This document shows, piece after piece, positions 35,080-44,704 of a DNA stretch of 64,000 nucleotides (position 1 is its first letter; the number at the start of each line of letters is the position of its first letter). This DNA is from Mesobacillus sp. AQ2 (GTDB taxonomy: Bacteria > Bacillota > Bacilli > Bacillales > Cytobacillaceae), in assembly GCF_030122805.1 (NCBI RefSeq), contig NZ_CP126080.1, positions 873,001-937,000 of the forward strand, written 5' to 3'. Both the position numbers and the translations under genes were made by a program. The notes beneath the pieces were generated by a model that did no database searches, had not been told where the DNA came from, and saw nothing but the letters and a program-made list of their open reading frames with translations.

Positions 35080-36261
35080 ATGATTAATACCACGGTTCAA
35101 AAAAAAATCTACCTCTCCTCCCCGCATATGAGCGGAAATGAACAAAAATATATTAAAGAAGCTTTCGAGACAAATTGGATAGCTCCTCTTGGACCAAATG
35201 TAGACTCATTTGAAAAGGAAATAGCCGCATATACAGGAGTCAATGAAGCTGCTGCCGTCAGTTCTGGAACGGCTGCGATTCATTTGGCTCTTTCTTTATT
35301 GGGAGTGGAAAAAGGGGATACAGTATTTTGTTCCACATTAACTTTTATCGCAAGTGCTAATCCAATTTTGTACTTGGGTGCTGAGCCGGTGTTTATCGAC
35401 TCTGAACTAGAGACATGGAATATGTCCCCGGAAGCGTTAGAAAAAGCATTTAGAGATGCTGCTTTAAGGGGGAGGCTTCCTAAAGCAGTGATTGTTGTTA
35501 ATCTATATGGCCAAAGCGCAAAGATGGATGAGCTGAGTGCTTTGTGCGCTCAGTATGAAGTTCCAATGATTGAAGATGCAGCAGAATCCCTTGGATCATC
35601 CTATAAAGGAAAGCCCAGCGGCTCGTTCGGCCAATTCGGTGTTTTTTCTTTTAACGGGAATAAAATTATTACCACTTCTGGTGGCGGCATGCTTGTATCA
35701 AACGATACCGAAGCAATCCATAAAGCTCGCTTCTTGGCAACACAGGCAAGAGATCCAGCACCTCATTATCAGCATAGCAATATCGGTTATAACTATCGAA
35801 TGAGCAATATTTTAGCTGGAATTGGCAGAGCGCAGCTAGAGGTCCTGGAAGAAAGAGTCGAAGCAAGAAGAGCAATTTTTGAAAGGTATTATCAAGAGTT
35901 ATCTGCATTACCTGGAATTCAGTTTATGCCGGAGTTAAATGAAACCTATTCAAATCGATGGCTGACAGCAATGGCGATTGATGAAACAGAAGCAGGTGTT
36001 ACAGTAAGTGAACTAATAGAGGGGTTAGCTGCAGAAAACATTGAAGCAAGACCTGTTTGGAAGCCGCTCCATATGCAGCCTTTGTTCAAAGGTGCCAAGT
36101 ATTTTACACATGGTGAAAAGGAAAGTGTCTCAGATCAATTATTCTCCCACGGAATTTGCCTGCCTTCAGGCTCCAATATGGAGGAACTAGACCAATCACG
36201 AGTCATTAATTGCATTAAAAATCTTATTAACGTAAAAGAGGTTGAAAGAAAAATAGTTTAA
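35080..36261 (+). CDS. epsN: EpsN-like pyridoxal-phosphate sugar aminotransferase
   Basis: A 393-residue DegT/DnrJ/EryC1-family enzyme. It opens YLSSPHMSGNEQKYIKEAF, the cofactor phosphate is held by SSGTAAIHLAL, and FSFNGNKIITTSGGGM contains the Schiff-base Lys. It should transaminate the 4-keto sugar from EpsC. In order with epsL and epsM it completes a UDP-bacillosamine-type pathway. Confidence 0.93.
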   Translation: MINTTVQKKIYLSSPHMSGNEQKYIKEAFETNWIAPLGPNVDSFEKEIAAYTGVNEAAAVSSGTAAIHLALSLLGVEKGDTVFCSTLTFIASANPILYLGAEPVFIDSELETWNMSPEALEKAFRDAALRGRLPKAVIVVNLYGQSAKMDELSALCAQYEVPMIEDAAESLGSSYKGKPSGSFGQFGVFSFNGNKIITTSGGGMLVSNDTEAIHKARFLATQARDPAPHYQHSNIGYNYRMSNILAGIGRAQLEVLEERVEARRAIFERYYQELSALPGIQFMPELNETYSNRWLTAMAIDETEAGVTVSELIEGLAAENIEARPVWKPLHMQPLFKGAKYFTHGEKESVSDQLFSHGICLPSGSNMEELDQSRVINCIKNLINVKEVERKIV

Positions 36262-36287
36262 TATCCAAGGATAATGAGGTAACCCAC

Positions 36288-36629
36288 ATGATTGGAAAAA
36301 ATTTATCTGAACTTAGAAGAAGAAAGGGGCTGAGCCTTTCTGAATTAGCTGATCGATCCGGGATTTCCAAGTCATATTTAAGCAATATAGAACGGGATGT
36401 ACATAAAAATCCTTCCATACAAATTCTGGAGAAGATATCGGATGTTTTAGACGTAGACCTTAAAGCATTGTTGATAAACGGTCATAGTACAGAAAGAGTT
36501 CGCCACGATAAAGAACTTTATGAATTTGCAGAAGAACTGAAAAAAACAGGCATTAAAAAGGATAATATCCAAGAATATAAACAGCTTATAGAATTTATCA
36601 AGTGGCAGAATGAGAAAGTATCCAAATAA
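36288..36629 (+). CDS. sinR: SinR-like biofilm master repressor
   Basis: A 113-residue repressor. The N-terminal helix-turn-helix (RRKGLSLSELADRSGISKSY, then LSNIERDVHKNPSIQILEKI) is very similar to SinR, and the C-terminal segment ELYEFAEELKKTGIKKDNI plus YKQLIEFIKW matches the Sin dimerisation fold. In B. subtilis SinR represses eps and tapA and is antagonised by SinI. Here the gene sits inside the eps operon between epsN and a glycosyltransferase, and SinR-type sites flank the operon promoter, so negative feedback is inferred. It is smaller than SlrR, which has two Sin domains. No sinI is adjacent; a 46-residue candidate is at 23042. Confidence 0.85.
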   Translation: MIGKNLSELRRRKGLSLSELADRSGISKSYLSNIERDVHKNPSIQILEKISDVLDVDLKALLINGHSTERVRHDKELYEFAEELKKTGIKKDNIQEYKQLIEFIKWQNEKVSK

Positions 36630-36698
36630 ATAAGGAGTGGTCAATCAGCCGACTTTCGTCCAACTCCTGTAAAATATTCGAAGGTAGGCGGAAATAGA

Positions 36699-37766
36699 AT
36701 GCCTGATAAAGTTAGTGTAGTCGTTCCTATTTATAGAGTAGAAAAATATCTGAATAGATGTATTGATAGTATATTGAATCAAACCTATAGAAATATTGAA
36801 ATTATTTTAGTTAATGATGGTTCCCCAGACCGCTGCGGCAGTATTGCAGAAGAATATGCTGCTAATGACTCAAGGATAAAAGTGATCCATAAAGAAAATG
36901 GCGGTTTATCGGATGCAAGGAACGCAGGAATGGAGAAGGTTACAAGCAAATATATGATTTTTGTGGATAGTGATGATTGGTTAGCAGCTAATGCAATAGA
37001 CATACTATTATCCACCAGTAAGAAGTATAAAGCAGATGTAGTTCAATCTGCTTTTTATTATGCCTATGAAGACCATTTACTCATTGACCGCAAGCATTAC
37101 AATGCGAAAAGACCACCTGTAATACTAAATACGGAGTCATTAATGTATGAATTAGTGAAAAATGAAAGAGTTAAGAATTTTGCCTGGGGAAAGCTCTACA
37201 AAACCAGTATCCTTCAAGACATTCCTTTTAAAAAGGGTGTTCTGTTTGAAGATGTATTTTGGGCGCATCAAGTGATGGACCGTGTCCAAAAATTCATCCT
37301 TATAAATCAGCCATTGTATTTCTATATGCAAAGAAGCGACAGTATCGTTGCTTCTTATACACCGAGGAACCTGGATATCCTGGCAGGTTTAAAAGAAAGG
37401 CACAAATTTATAGAAGAAAACTATCAAGACTTGGTAGATGAATCATATAAGGGAATATTAAAAAACAGTTTAATTCACTATAACTTGTTGATACTGAATT
37501 GGAGAAAAAATAAAAGTGGTTTGTATCGGAAAGAAATAAGAGATTATATTAGAAAGAACTCAGCAGAACTGAAAAATGCAGTAGCTCAAGATAAAACTCT
37601 TAAAACGGAGTTAACAATGTTTTTGCTGCACCCAATACTAAATATTTTATTTACTGCTGTCAAGAAAGTCTTCAGGCAACTTGAGATCATTTCTGAGCCT
37701 TCAGGATTTCAGATGGTACCACTAAACAAAAAGAATACTCAACCTGAAAAACTTCTCAAAATTTGA
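36699..37766 (+). CDS. EpsJ-like family 2 glycosyltransferase
   Basis: A 355-residue GT-A enzyme: VSVVVPIYRVEKYLNRCID, VNDGSPDRCG and FVDSDDWL (DxD), then a helical C-terminal region of about 130 residues. It resembles EpsJ and teichoic-type glycosyltransferases. The gap before it (69 bases) follows the sinR-like gene. The start has AGGTAGGCGG upstream. Confidence 0.85.
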   Translation: MPDKVSVVVPIYRVEKYLNRCIDSILNQTYRNIEIILVNDGSPDRCGSIAEEYAANDSRIKVIHKENGGLSDARNAGMEKVTSKYMIFVDSDDWLAANAIDILLSTSKKYKADVVQSAFYYAYEDHLLIDRKHYNAKRPPVILNTESLMYELVKNERVKNFAWGKLYKTSILQDIPFKKGVLFEDVFWAHQVMDRVQKFILINQPLYFYMQRSDSIVASYTPRNLDILAGLKERHKFIEENYQDLVDESYKGILKNSLIHYNLLILNWRKNKSGLYRKEIRDYIRKNSAELKNAVAQDKTLKTELTMFLLHPILNILFTAVKKVFRQLEIISEPSGFQMVPLNKKNTQPEKLLKI

Positions 37767-37802
37767 AGAAGTTTTTTTTACTTTGTATAAAGAGGAGATT
37801 TT

Positions 37803-38978
37803 ATGGGAGTCTTTAAAAAGTATGTCGCAATTGTAATAATCTTTCTTTTTAATTGTTTTCCTATTAAGAAGAACAAAATTTTTCTTTTCAGCTACTACGG
37901 AAGCCAATATGGCTGCAATCCGAAGTATATTACCGAGTATATTCTAAAAACTTATCCTAAAGATTGCTTTGACCTGGTATGGGCATTGAATAACCCAGAT
38001 TCCAAGGTGGATATTGAAGGGATAAGAAAAGTGAAAACAATGTCTATTCGCTATTTTTATGAGCTTTGTACCTCCAAGGTGTTAATAACAAATTTCAGAA
38101 CCACTGACTTGTTTGTAAAAAGAAAAGAGCAATATTACATACAGACCTGGCACAGTTCACTTCGTTTAAAGCAGATTGAAAAAGATGCTGAGGAACATCT
38201 TCCTTCCAATTATGTACAAATGGCAAAAAAGGATTCGGAAAAATGTGATCTATTACTATCTGGCTGTGACTACAGCACCGAAATCTTTAAGCGGGCCTTT
38301 TGGTATGATGGAGAGATTTTTAAATATGGTACCCCAAGAAACGATATCCTTGCCAATTCAAATAACGACCTGAGATTATCCACACTTTCAAAACTTAATA
38401 TTCGAGAAACCTGCAAAATTGCTCTCTATGCACCAACGTTCAGAAAAGAGAAAAACCTTGATGTATATAACATCGATTTTGCAAAAGTAAAGGAAGCACT
38501 AGCGAAAAAGTTTGGTGGAGAGTGGATATTCTTAGTGAAGCTGCACCCTCACCTTATATCAATGTCAAATCAAATAAAAGCAAATGGTCAAGTCATAGAC
38601 GTCACCCAATATGATGACATCCAGGAGCTATTATGTATCGCGGATTTCCTGATTTCGGATTATTCCTCTTTGGTATTCGACTACTCAGTCACTAAAAAAC
38701 CTTGTTTTTTATACATCCCTGACTTGGAAGATTACATTCAAAATGAACGAGGCTTATATTTTGATTTGAAGGATATGCCGTTTACTAGAGCTTTAAGCAA
38801 CGAAGAGCTTTTGCTGAAAATTGAAAGCTATGACGAGACAGTATATAGAAAAGTGCTTGAAAGCTTTTTATCAAAAATAGGATCTTATGAAGATGGAAAT
38901 GCAGCAAAGAACCTGGCTTCCCGCCTGGAAGAAATCTGTTTTGGCAAAGAAAGGAGAGTAATGAATGAAGCAGCATAA
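37803..38978 (+). CDS. CDP-glycerol glycerophosphotransferase family protein
   Basis: A 391-residue TagB/TagF-type enzyme. A hydrophobic N-terminus (about 8-24) may tether it to the membrane. The core includes FSYYGSQYGCNPKYI, QTWHSSLRLKQIEKDA, YAPTFR, KLHPHL and ISDYSSLVFDYSV, which define the family. It transfers glycerol phosphate from CDP-glycerol onto a polymer or sugar acceptor. The next gene, tagD, makes CDP-glycerol and overlaps by 14 bases, so the exopolysaccharide may carry glycerol-phosphate groups or a teichoic-like chain. Confidence 0.88.
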   Translation: MGVFKKYVAIVIIFLFNCFPIKKNKIFLFSYYGSQYGCNPKYITEYILKTYPKDCFDLVWALNNPDSKVDIEGIRKVKTMSIRYFYELCTSKVLITNFRTTDLFVKRKEQYYIQTWHSSLRLKQIEKDAEEHLPSNYVQMAKKDSEKCDLLLSGCDYSTEIFKRAFWYDGEIFKYGTPRNDILANSNNDLRLSTLSKLNIRETCKIALYAPTFRKEKNLDVYNIDFAKVKEALAKKFGGEWIFLVKLHPHLISMSNQIKANGQVIDVTQYDDIQELLCIADFLISDYSSLVFDYSVTKKPCFLYIPDLEDYIQNERGLYFDLKDMPFTRALSNEELLLKIESYDETVYRKVLESFLSKIGSYEDGNAAKNLASRLEEICFGKERRVMNEAA

Positions 38979-39396
38979 AATCGGTTATACAACAGGTGTT
39001 TTTGACCTGTTTCATGTGGGTCATTTAAATATTTTAAGGCGAGCGAAAGAGCAATGTGAGTTCTTGATAGTTGGTGTCAGTACAGATGAGCTGGTAGTGG
39101 AATACAAGAATAAGAAACCGGTAATTCCATATGCAGATCGAGCAGAAATTATTGAAGGAATTAAATATGTAGACATGGTCGTTCCCCAAGTAAATCGCGA
39201 TAAATTTTCGGCGTGGGAAAACTTAAAGTTTGATGTCATGTTCGTGGGTGATGACTGGAAAGGAAGCCCTTTGTTCAGTGAGGTGGATAAGATGTTTAAT
39301 AAAGTAGGGGTGGAAATTGTTTATTTTCCTTATACAAAAGGGGTTTCAACAACTGAACTAAAACATAAAATTCAGGTGAAAGAAAGAGTAATCTAA
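38965..39396 (+). CDS. tagD: Glycerol-3-phosphate cytidylyltransferase
   Basis: A 143-residue nucleotidyltransferase that makes CDP-glycerol from CTP and glycerol-3-phosphate. Motifs: TTGVFDLFHVGHLNIL with the CTP-binding HxGH, VSTDEL, and the C-terminal KGVSTTELK signature (equivalent to ISTTxI). It provides the donor for the upstream CDP-glycerol transferase. Confidence 0.93.
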   Translation: MKQHKIGYTTGVFDLFHVGHLNILRRAKEQCEFLIVGVSTDELVVEYKNKKPVIPYADRAEIIEGIKYVDMVVPQVNRDKFSAWENLKFDVMFVGDDWKGSPLFSEVDKMFNKVGVEIVYFPYTKGVSTTELKHKIQVKERVI

Positions 39397-39420
39397 AACC
39401 TAAATATAACCAGAAGTGAT

Positions 39421-40626
39421 GTGATCGAAAAAGTGAAAAAGGATTTGCTTTTTGTAATTGATTCTCTCGAGTGTGCAGGCGCAGAAAAGAGTCTGGTAAC
39501 TTTATTGTCGTTAATCGATCGTACCAAATATAATGTCGATTTAATGTTATTTGGGCATGGAGGAGCTTTACAACAATTAGTTCCTTCATACGTGAATATA
39601 CTTGAACCTATACGCTACACAAAGTTTACCGGTATGCCCTTGAAAAGGGCTGTTTGGTATTCAGCAAGGAATTTTAAATATGAAATGTTATTTTCCAGGT
39701 TAAGATACACAATAGAACTCAGGAGAAAGAAATATAGTAACGCTCAAAAAGCAAGAGTATTTTGGCAAAGTGCTTCACAGGTAATCGAGGAAAATCCTAA
39801 AACCTATGATATTGCAATAAGTTATGCGCAAGGAGTTCCGACGTTTTATGTTGCAGAAAAAGTAAAAGCTACTAAAAAGTTTGCTTGGGTAAATGTTTGT
39901 AGTAGCTTAGATGAATTAGAAAAGGAATATCAACAAAATTTCTATCGGCAATATAATGGAATTGTTGCAGTGTCTGACTCGGCAAAAGGGGCTTTTTTAG
40001 AAACATTTCGCAACTTTAAAAATAAAACGCAGGTGATCTATGATATCAATAATCCACAAACAATTATAGAAATGGCTAATCTTAACCTAGATATCTTCAA
40101 CGATGGATTTAAAGGAATCAGGATATTAACTATTGGAAGACTTGCTTACGGAAAAGGCTATGATATCGCTATCACAGCAGGTAAAAAGCTAAAAGAGAAA
40201 AGAGTGAAATTTAGATGGTATGTATTGGGAAAAGGACCATTAGAAGAAGAGATAAAACAGTTAATACAAAAAAATAATTTAACTGAGGAGTTTATATTAT
40301 TAGGAGTAAAAGCAAATCCCTATCCTTATATAAAAAATTCAGATATTTATGTACAAACTTCCAGATTTGAAGGGTTTGGGTTAGCCATTGCAGAAGCAAG
40401 GATGCTAAATACTCCGGTTGTTACAACTAAATTTGATGCTGTTTTTAGCCAGATGATTGATCAAAAGAATGGCCTGGTTGTTGAAATGAATGCTGATGCA
40501 GTTTGTGAAGGCATTCTTAAGTTAGTTGAGAACCCAGATTTAAGAGAAGAAATTAAAAATTACCTATTAACAGAGAAGAAAGGAAATGTGGAAGAAATCG
40601 AAAAATTTTATCGACTAATCAGTTGA
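39421..40626 (+). CDS. Family 4 glycosyltransferase
   Basis: A 401-residue GT-B enzyme opening LLFVIDSLECAGAEKSLVTLL. The donor domain has LTIGRLAYGKGYDIAI and TSRFEGFGLAIAEARMLNTPVV. It is paralogous to the proteins at 31352 and 40644. GTG start with a weak site (AGAAGTGAT). The acceptor and sugar are unknown. Confidence 0.85.
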   Translation: MIEKVKKDLLFVIDSLECAGAEKSLVTLLSLIDRTKYNVDLMLFGHGGALQQLVPSYVNILEPIRYTKFTGMPLKRAVWYSARNFKYEMLFSRLRYTIELRRKKYSNAQKARVFWQSASQVIEENPKTYDIAISYAQGVPTFYVAEKVKATKKFAWVNVCSSLDELEKEYQQNFYRQYNGIVAVSDSAKGAFLETFRNFKNKTQVIYDINNPQTIIEMANLNLDIFNDGFKGIRILTIGRLAYGKGYDIAITAGKKLKEKRVKFRWYVLGKGPLEEEIKQLIQKNNLTEEFILLGVKANPYPYIKNSDIYVQTSRFEGFGLAIAEARMLNTPVVTTKFDAVFSQMIDQKNGLVVEMNADAVCEGILKLVENPDLREEIKNYLLTEKKGNVEEIEKFYRLIS

Positions 40627-40643
40627 TGTAGGTGAAACTAAAA

Positions 40644-41825
40644 ATGAAGAAAAAAGTACTATTTATGGTTATTAACATGAATATTGGTGGAACGGAGAAA
40701 GCTTTATTAAATCTGATAGATGCAATGCCAGAGGATAGGTATGATATTACCATCTTAATGCTTGAGGAGTATGGCGGTTTTTTAGAGTTTATTCCTAAGA
40801 GAGTTAAGGTGATTCAGCTTAGTGGATATGAAAGTATAAAAAGTTTAATGAACAATCCACCAAAACAGATATTGATAAGAACATTAATTAATAAAAGGAT
40901 AAATGAACTTTTCCAATTATCTTGGTGTTATTTTATATCAGCTATGAAAAAAGATCGAAGCTCCCTGTTTAAATATTTGATGGAAAAAATTTCATTCCAT
41001 TCAGATGATTATGATGCAGCAATAGCTTATGCTGGTCCAATGGACTTCATAAGCTATTTTATTTTAAGAAAAGTAAGTGCTAAAAAGAAATTTCAATGGA
41101 TTCATTTTGATGTTACAAAAATAGGCTTCAATCAGAATTTTGCGTTCAATAATTATCCCGAATTCGATAGTATTTATACTGTATCATCGGAAGCAAAAAA
41201 TAAGTTGGTAAGTATCATACCTAGTTTGACTAATAAAGTGAAGGTTTTTCATAACTTAGTTCCAACAAAGAAAGTGCTCGATGAAGCAAGGATAGGCGAA
41301 GGGTTTACAGATGAATTTTATGGAATCAGAATTTTAACAGTGGGAAGATTGAGTAAAGAAAAGGGCCAAGATTTAGCTATCCGAGTAATGGCAAATTTAA
41401 AGAAATCTGGACTTAATGTTCGTTGGTACTTAATAGGAGAAGGAAGTTCAAGAAGAGAATATGAAAAACTAATAAATAATTATAACTTAACCCAAGATGT
41501 TATATTATTGGGATCAAAAAGTAATCCGTATCCTTTCATGAGACAGTGTGATATTTATGTTCAACCCTCACGGCACGAGGGATATTGTATAACTCTAGCA
41601 GAAGCTTTACTATTCAAAACTAATGTTATTGCTACGAATTTTGTGGGTGCAATGGAACAAATTCAATCGAAACAAAGAGGGATAGTTATTAACTTCGAAG
41701 AAAGTGAGCTTTATAACGCATTAAAACAGTTGATTCTACACGATCATAGCGAAAAAAAACTTAGCACAATCAATGTTGGAGAAAATAGAGAAGAAATTCA
41801 AAAGGTAATAGAAGTTTTTATATAA
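40644..41825 (+). CDS. Family 4 glycosyltransferase
   Basis: A 393-residue GT-B enzyme opening VLFMVINMNIGGTEKALLNLI. Donor motifs: LTVGRLSKEKGQDLAIRV and PSRHEGYCITLAEALLF. The ATG at 40644 is preferred because TAGGTGA precedes it with suitable spacing; a GTG four codons earlier is also open. The gene is markedly AT-rich (about 30% GC by eye), as are its neighbours to 44.7 kb. Confidence 0.85.
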   Translation: MKKKVLFMVINMNIGGTEKALLNLIDAMPEDRYDITILMLEEYGGFLEFIPKRVKVIQLSGYESIKSLMNNPPKQILIRTLINKRINELFQLSWCYFISAMKKDRSSLFKYLMEKISFHSDDYDAAIAYAGPMDFISYFILRKVSAKKKFQWIHFDVTKIGFNQNFAFNNYPEFDSIYTVSSEAKNKLVSIIPSLTNKVKVFHNLVPTKKVLDEARIGEGFTDEFYGIRILTVGRLSKEKGQDLAIRVMANLKKSGLNVRWYLIGEGSSRREYEKLINNYNLTQDVILLGSKSNPYPFMRQCDIYVQPSRHEGYCITLAEALLFKTNVIATNFVGAMEQIQSKQRGIVINFEESELYNALKQLILHDHSEKKLSTINVGENREEIQKVIEVFI

Positions 41826-41847
41826 ATAATAATGGTGGGTTAATAAG

Positions 41848-43380
41848 GTGAAAAATCAATTAAAAGCCGGAGCGATATTATCTTATACTGCATTAATTAT
41901 TAATAGTTTAATATCCATACTGTATACTCCAATTATGTTGAACTTGCTTGGGCAGTCTGAATACGGTTTATACAGTTTAGCTAATTCAGCGACAGGCTAT
42001 ATTGGGGTTTTAAATTTTGGTTTAGGCAATGCAGTTATAAGATATACAGCAAAGTATAAAGCATTAAATGATGAAGAAAGCTGTTCTAGAATTTATGGAA
42101 TGTTTTTTCGGATGTATTTCGTCCTGGGTTTGATAGCTCTCCTCGCAGGCTCATTCCTTACTTGGAATTCTGGTACTATCTTCGGAAGTTCCCTAACTGT
42201 TCATGAACAGAAAACATTAGAAGTTTTAATGGCTATAGTAACTTTGAATCTATCTTTAGGTATAGGATTAGGGTTATTTAGTGTCATTGTACTTGCACAT
42301 GAAAAGTTTATTTTTCAAAAGTTAGTCGTCATAGCAGGTTCCATTATTAGTCCTCTTGTGATGCTGCCTTTATTAATTATGGGATATGGCACTGTGGCAA
42401 TGGTAACCATCACTGCCATTATAAATATAGTCACTATCTTTCTGAATGCGTTTTACTGTTTTAGATTTTTAAGGATAAAAATAAGCTTTAAAAAAGTTGA
42501 GAATTCTTTATTTAAAGAAGTCATGTTTTTTTCATCCTATATATTTTTAAATCTAATCATCAGCAAGCTTTATGATACAACAGATCAGGTTCTATTGGGT
42601 ATATATAGTGGGACAGCAGCTATTTCAATTTATGCAATCGGTACTATGTTCACTGGTTATTTTTCAGGTTTTTCATCAGCAATTTCCAATGTGTTTTTAA
42701 GTAAAGTCACCAGGATGACGACGAAAGAAACTTCAGATGAAGAGCTTTCTAATTTGTTTATTCGGATAGGCAGGCTTCAATACATTGTTGTATCTTTTGC
42801 TCTAAGTGGTTTTATAGTCTTTGGCAAAGAATTCATTATCCTATGGGTGGGAAAGGATTATGAGCTTTCTTACACAATAGCGATCATCATATTAATCCCA
42901 ATGATTGTATCTCTATTACAGAGTATGGGAGGGGTTATTCTCCAAGCAAAGAATATGCAAAAATTCAAGACAATAATCAACGCCGCTGTTGCAGTTGGAA
43001 ATGTATTTTTAAGTATTCTTTTTGTTCAGTGGTGGGGACCTGTTGGAGCAGCAATAGGGACAGCTATTGCTTTTTTTATAGGAAACGTCTTAATAATAAA
43101 TATTTATTATTGGAAAAAAATCCAGATTAATATTCCGGACTTTTGGAAAAATATTATCCTCATGAGTGTTCCTTTAATAATCAGTTTATTATTCGGATTT
43201 ACAATAAACGGTAAATTCCCAGTGGATTCCTGGTTGTTATTCGCTATAAAGATATCTATTTTTACATTAGTTTTTTTAATTTTAATGTGGATTACAGCAA
43301 TGAATCGTTATGAAAAAGAGCTAATCACATTTCCTCTCCACTATTATTTTAAAAAACGGCTTCAAGGTAAGGGTATATAG
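41848..43380 (+). CDS. Polysaccharide flippase (Wzx/EpsK-like)
   Basis: A 510-residue membrane protein with about 14 helices, of the MATE-like polysaccharide exporter superfamily. It opens AGAILSYTALIINSLISILYTPIML, split by a short loop, then LGQSEYGLYSLA, typical of Wzx-type proteins. It probably flips the lipid-linked repeat unit outward for the EpsG-like polymerase at 29099. GTG start with a moderate site. Confidence 0.87.
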   Translation: MKNQLKAGAILSYTALIINSLISILYTPIMLNLLGQSEYGLYSLANSATGYIGVLNFGLGNAVIRYTAKYKALNDEESCSRIYGMFFRMYFVLGLIALLAGSFLTWNSGTIFGSSLTVHEQKTLEVLMAIVTLNLSLGIGLGLFSVIVLAHEKFIFQKLVVIAGSIISPLVMLPLLIMGYGTVAMVTITAIINIVTIFLNAFYCFRFLRIKISFKKVENSLFKEVMFFSSYIFLNLIISKLYDTTDQVLLGIYSGTAAISIYAIGTMFTGYFSGFSSAISNVFLSKVTRMTTKETSDEELSNLFIRIGRLQYIVVSFALSGFIVFGKEFIILWVGKDYELSYTIAIIILIPMIVSLLQSMGGVILQAKNMQKFKTIINAAVAVGNVFLSILFVQWWGPVGAAIGTAIAFFIGNVLIINIYYWKKIQINIPDFWKNIILMSVPLIISLLFGFTINGKFPVDSWLLFAIKISIFTLVFLILMWITAMNRYEKELITFPLHYYFKKRLQGKGI

Positions 43381-43414
43381 TGTTGAATAATTCCGCTAAT
43401 GAGGTGTTTATTTG

Positions 43415-43945
43415 GTGTCAAAAATTAAAGGGGTTATTTCATCATTTACATGGAACTTTGTCGTTAATGGGATGGCAAAGTCCTTTTTAATTCCTAAAAT
43501 TGTAAGGTACTACTTATACAAATTATCTGGAATGAGAACAAATTCAAGCAACATAAGGGCAGGTTGCATATTCAGAGGTAAAAGTGTAGTTATAGAAAAA
43601 GACGTTTTCATTAATCATAATGTTTTTATTGACGCTTGGGAAACCGTAATCATCAAAGAGAAAGCTGCAATAGCATTTGATGTTTTAATATGTACATCAA
43701 GCCACAAAATCGGGCAACCAGGAAAAAGAGCAGGGATATCAGATAGAAAACCAGTAGTAATTGGAAAAGGCTGCTGGGTTGGTGCTAGAGCAACGATACT
43801 CCCAGGAGTGGTACTCGGTGATGGGTGCGTTATCGCAGCAGGCGCGGTAGTTAATAAAGATTGTAAACCTAATACCCTTTATGCGGGTGTACCTGCAAAA
43901 GAAGTTAAAACTTTGGAAACCATTTATCTAACTGCACAAAACTAA
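43415..43945 (+). CDS. Hexapeptide-repeat acyltransferase
   Basis: A 176-residue left-handed beta-helix acyltransferase of the maltose/galactoside acetyltransferase type. A hydrophobic N-terminus is followed by repeats such as FRGKSVVIEKDVFINHNVFIDA, given here as spanning 48-72, the catalytic His in TSSHKIG, and the conserved end GCVIAAGAVVNKDCKPNTLY then AGVPAKEV. GTG at 43415 has GAGGTG 8 bases upstream; TTG at 43412 is also possible. It likely O-acetylates an exopolysaccharide sugar. Confidence 0.85.
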   Translation: MSKIKGVISSFTWNFVVNGMAKSFLIPKIVRYYLYKLSGMRTNSSNIRAGCIFRGKSVVIEKDVFINHNVFIDAWETVIIKEKAAIAFDVLICTSSHKIGQPGKRAGISDRKPVVIGKGCWVGARATILPGVVLGDGCVIAAGAVVNKDCKPNTLYAGVPAKEVKTLETIYLTAQN

Positions 43946-43959
43946 ATGGGGGGCAAACC

Positions 43960-44676
43960 ATGCGTATAGCATTTGCAGCTGACATACATGGAAATGCAGT
44001 GGCTTTGGAAGAAGTATTAAAGGATATCCAACAAAGAAGTGTTGATAAAATTATTATATTGGGAGATATCTGTTTTAGAGGACCAGAACCACAGCGTTCA
44101 CTAAACCTAGTTAGACGCCTGCAAACAAGTGTGATTAAAGGTAATGCTGATGAATGGCTAGTAAGAGGAATTAAATTGGGAGAAGTAGCGGAAAATTCCT
44201 TGGAGGTGATGAATAAAGAACGAGAATGGACTTTATCTAACTTGGCTAAGGATGATATTCAATATCTACAATGCTTACCAGAAAGTATGAAGCTTGAAAT
44301 CGAGGGCATCCGAATATGTGCCTTTCATGCAACTCCGCATAGCATGTTTGAAATAGTACCGCCTGATGAAAATGAAGAAAACCTTCTGAAGACAATGATG
44401 GTTGAAGAAGCTGATATATATGTATGTGCCCATATCCATAAACCATATATTAAGTTTTTCAAAGGTAAATGTATTATTAATACAGGGAGTGTAGGATTGC
44501 CTTTTGATGGGGATAAAAGAGCTTCCTATACAATCATGGAAGTTGATAGTAACTTCTATCAAACTTCCATCATTAAAGTAGGGTATGACGTTAACAATGT
44601 AATCAAACAATTTAATGAAACAGATTATCCAAATAAGGATTTAATGATAAGACTTCTGAAGAACGCTAAAACATAA
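43960..44676 (+). CDS. YfcE-like metallophosphoesterase
   Basis: A 238-residue calcineurin-like phosphoesterase: ADIHGNAVALEEVL, ILGDICFRGP, KGNADEW, FHATP, CAHIHKPYIKF and NTGSVGLPFDG, a complete metal site. It has no signal peptide and is probably cytoplasmic. It shares the operon with polysaccharide genes; a role in turnover of a phosphodiester or nucleotide-sugar intermediate is only a guess. Confidence 0.82.
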   Translation: MRIAFAADIHGNAVALEEVLKDIQQRSVDKIIILGDICFRGPEPQRSLNLVRRLQTSVIKGNADEWLVRGIKLGEVAENSLEVMNKEREWTLSNLAKDDIQYLQCLPESMKLEIEGIRICAFHATPHSMFEIVPPDENEENLLKTMMVEEADIYVCAHIHKPYIKFFKGKCIINTGSVGLPFDGDKRASYTIMEVDSNFYQTSIIKVGYDVNNVIKQFNETDYPNKDLMIRLLKNAKT

Positions 44677-44704
44677 AAAACAAAGTTAAACAAGGGTGGT
44701 AAAC

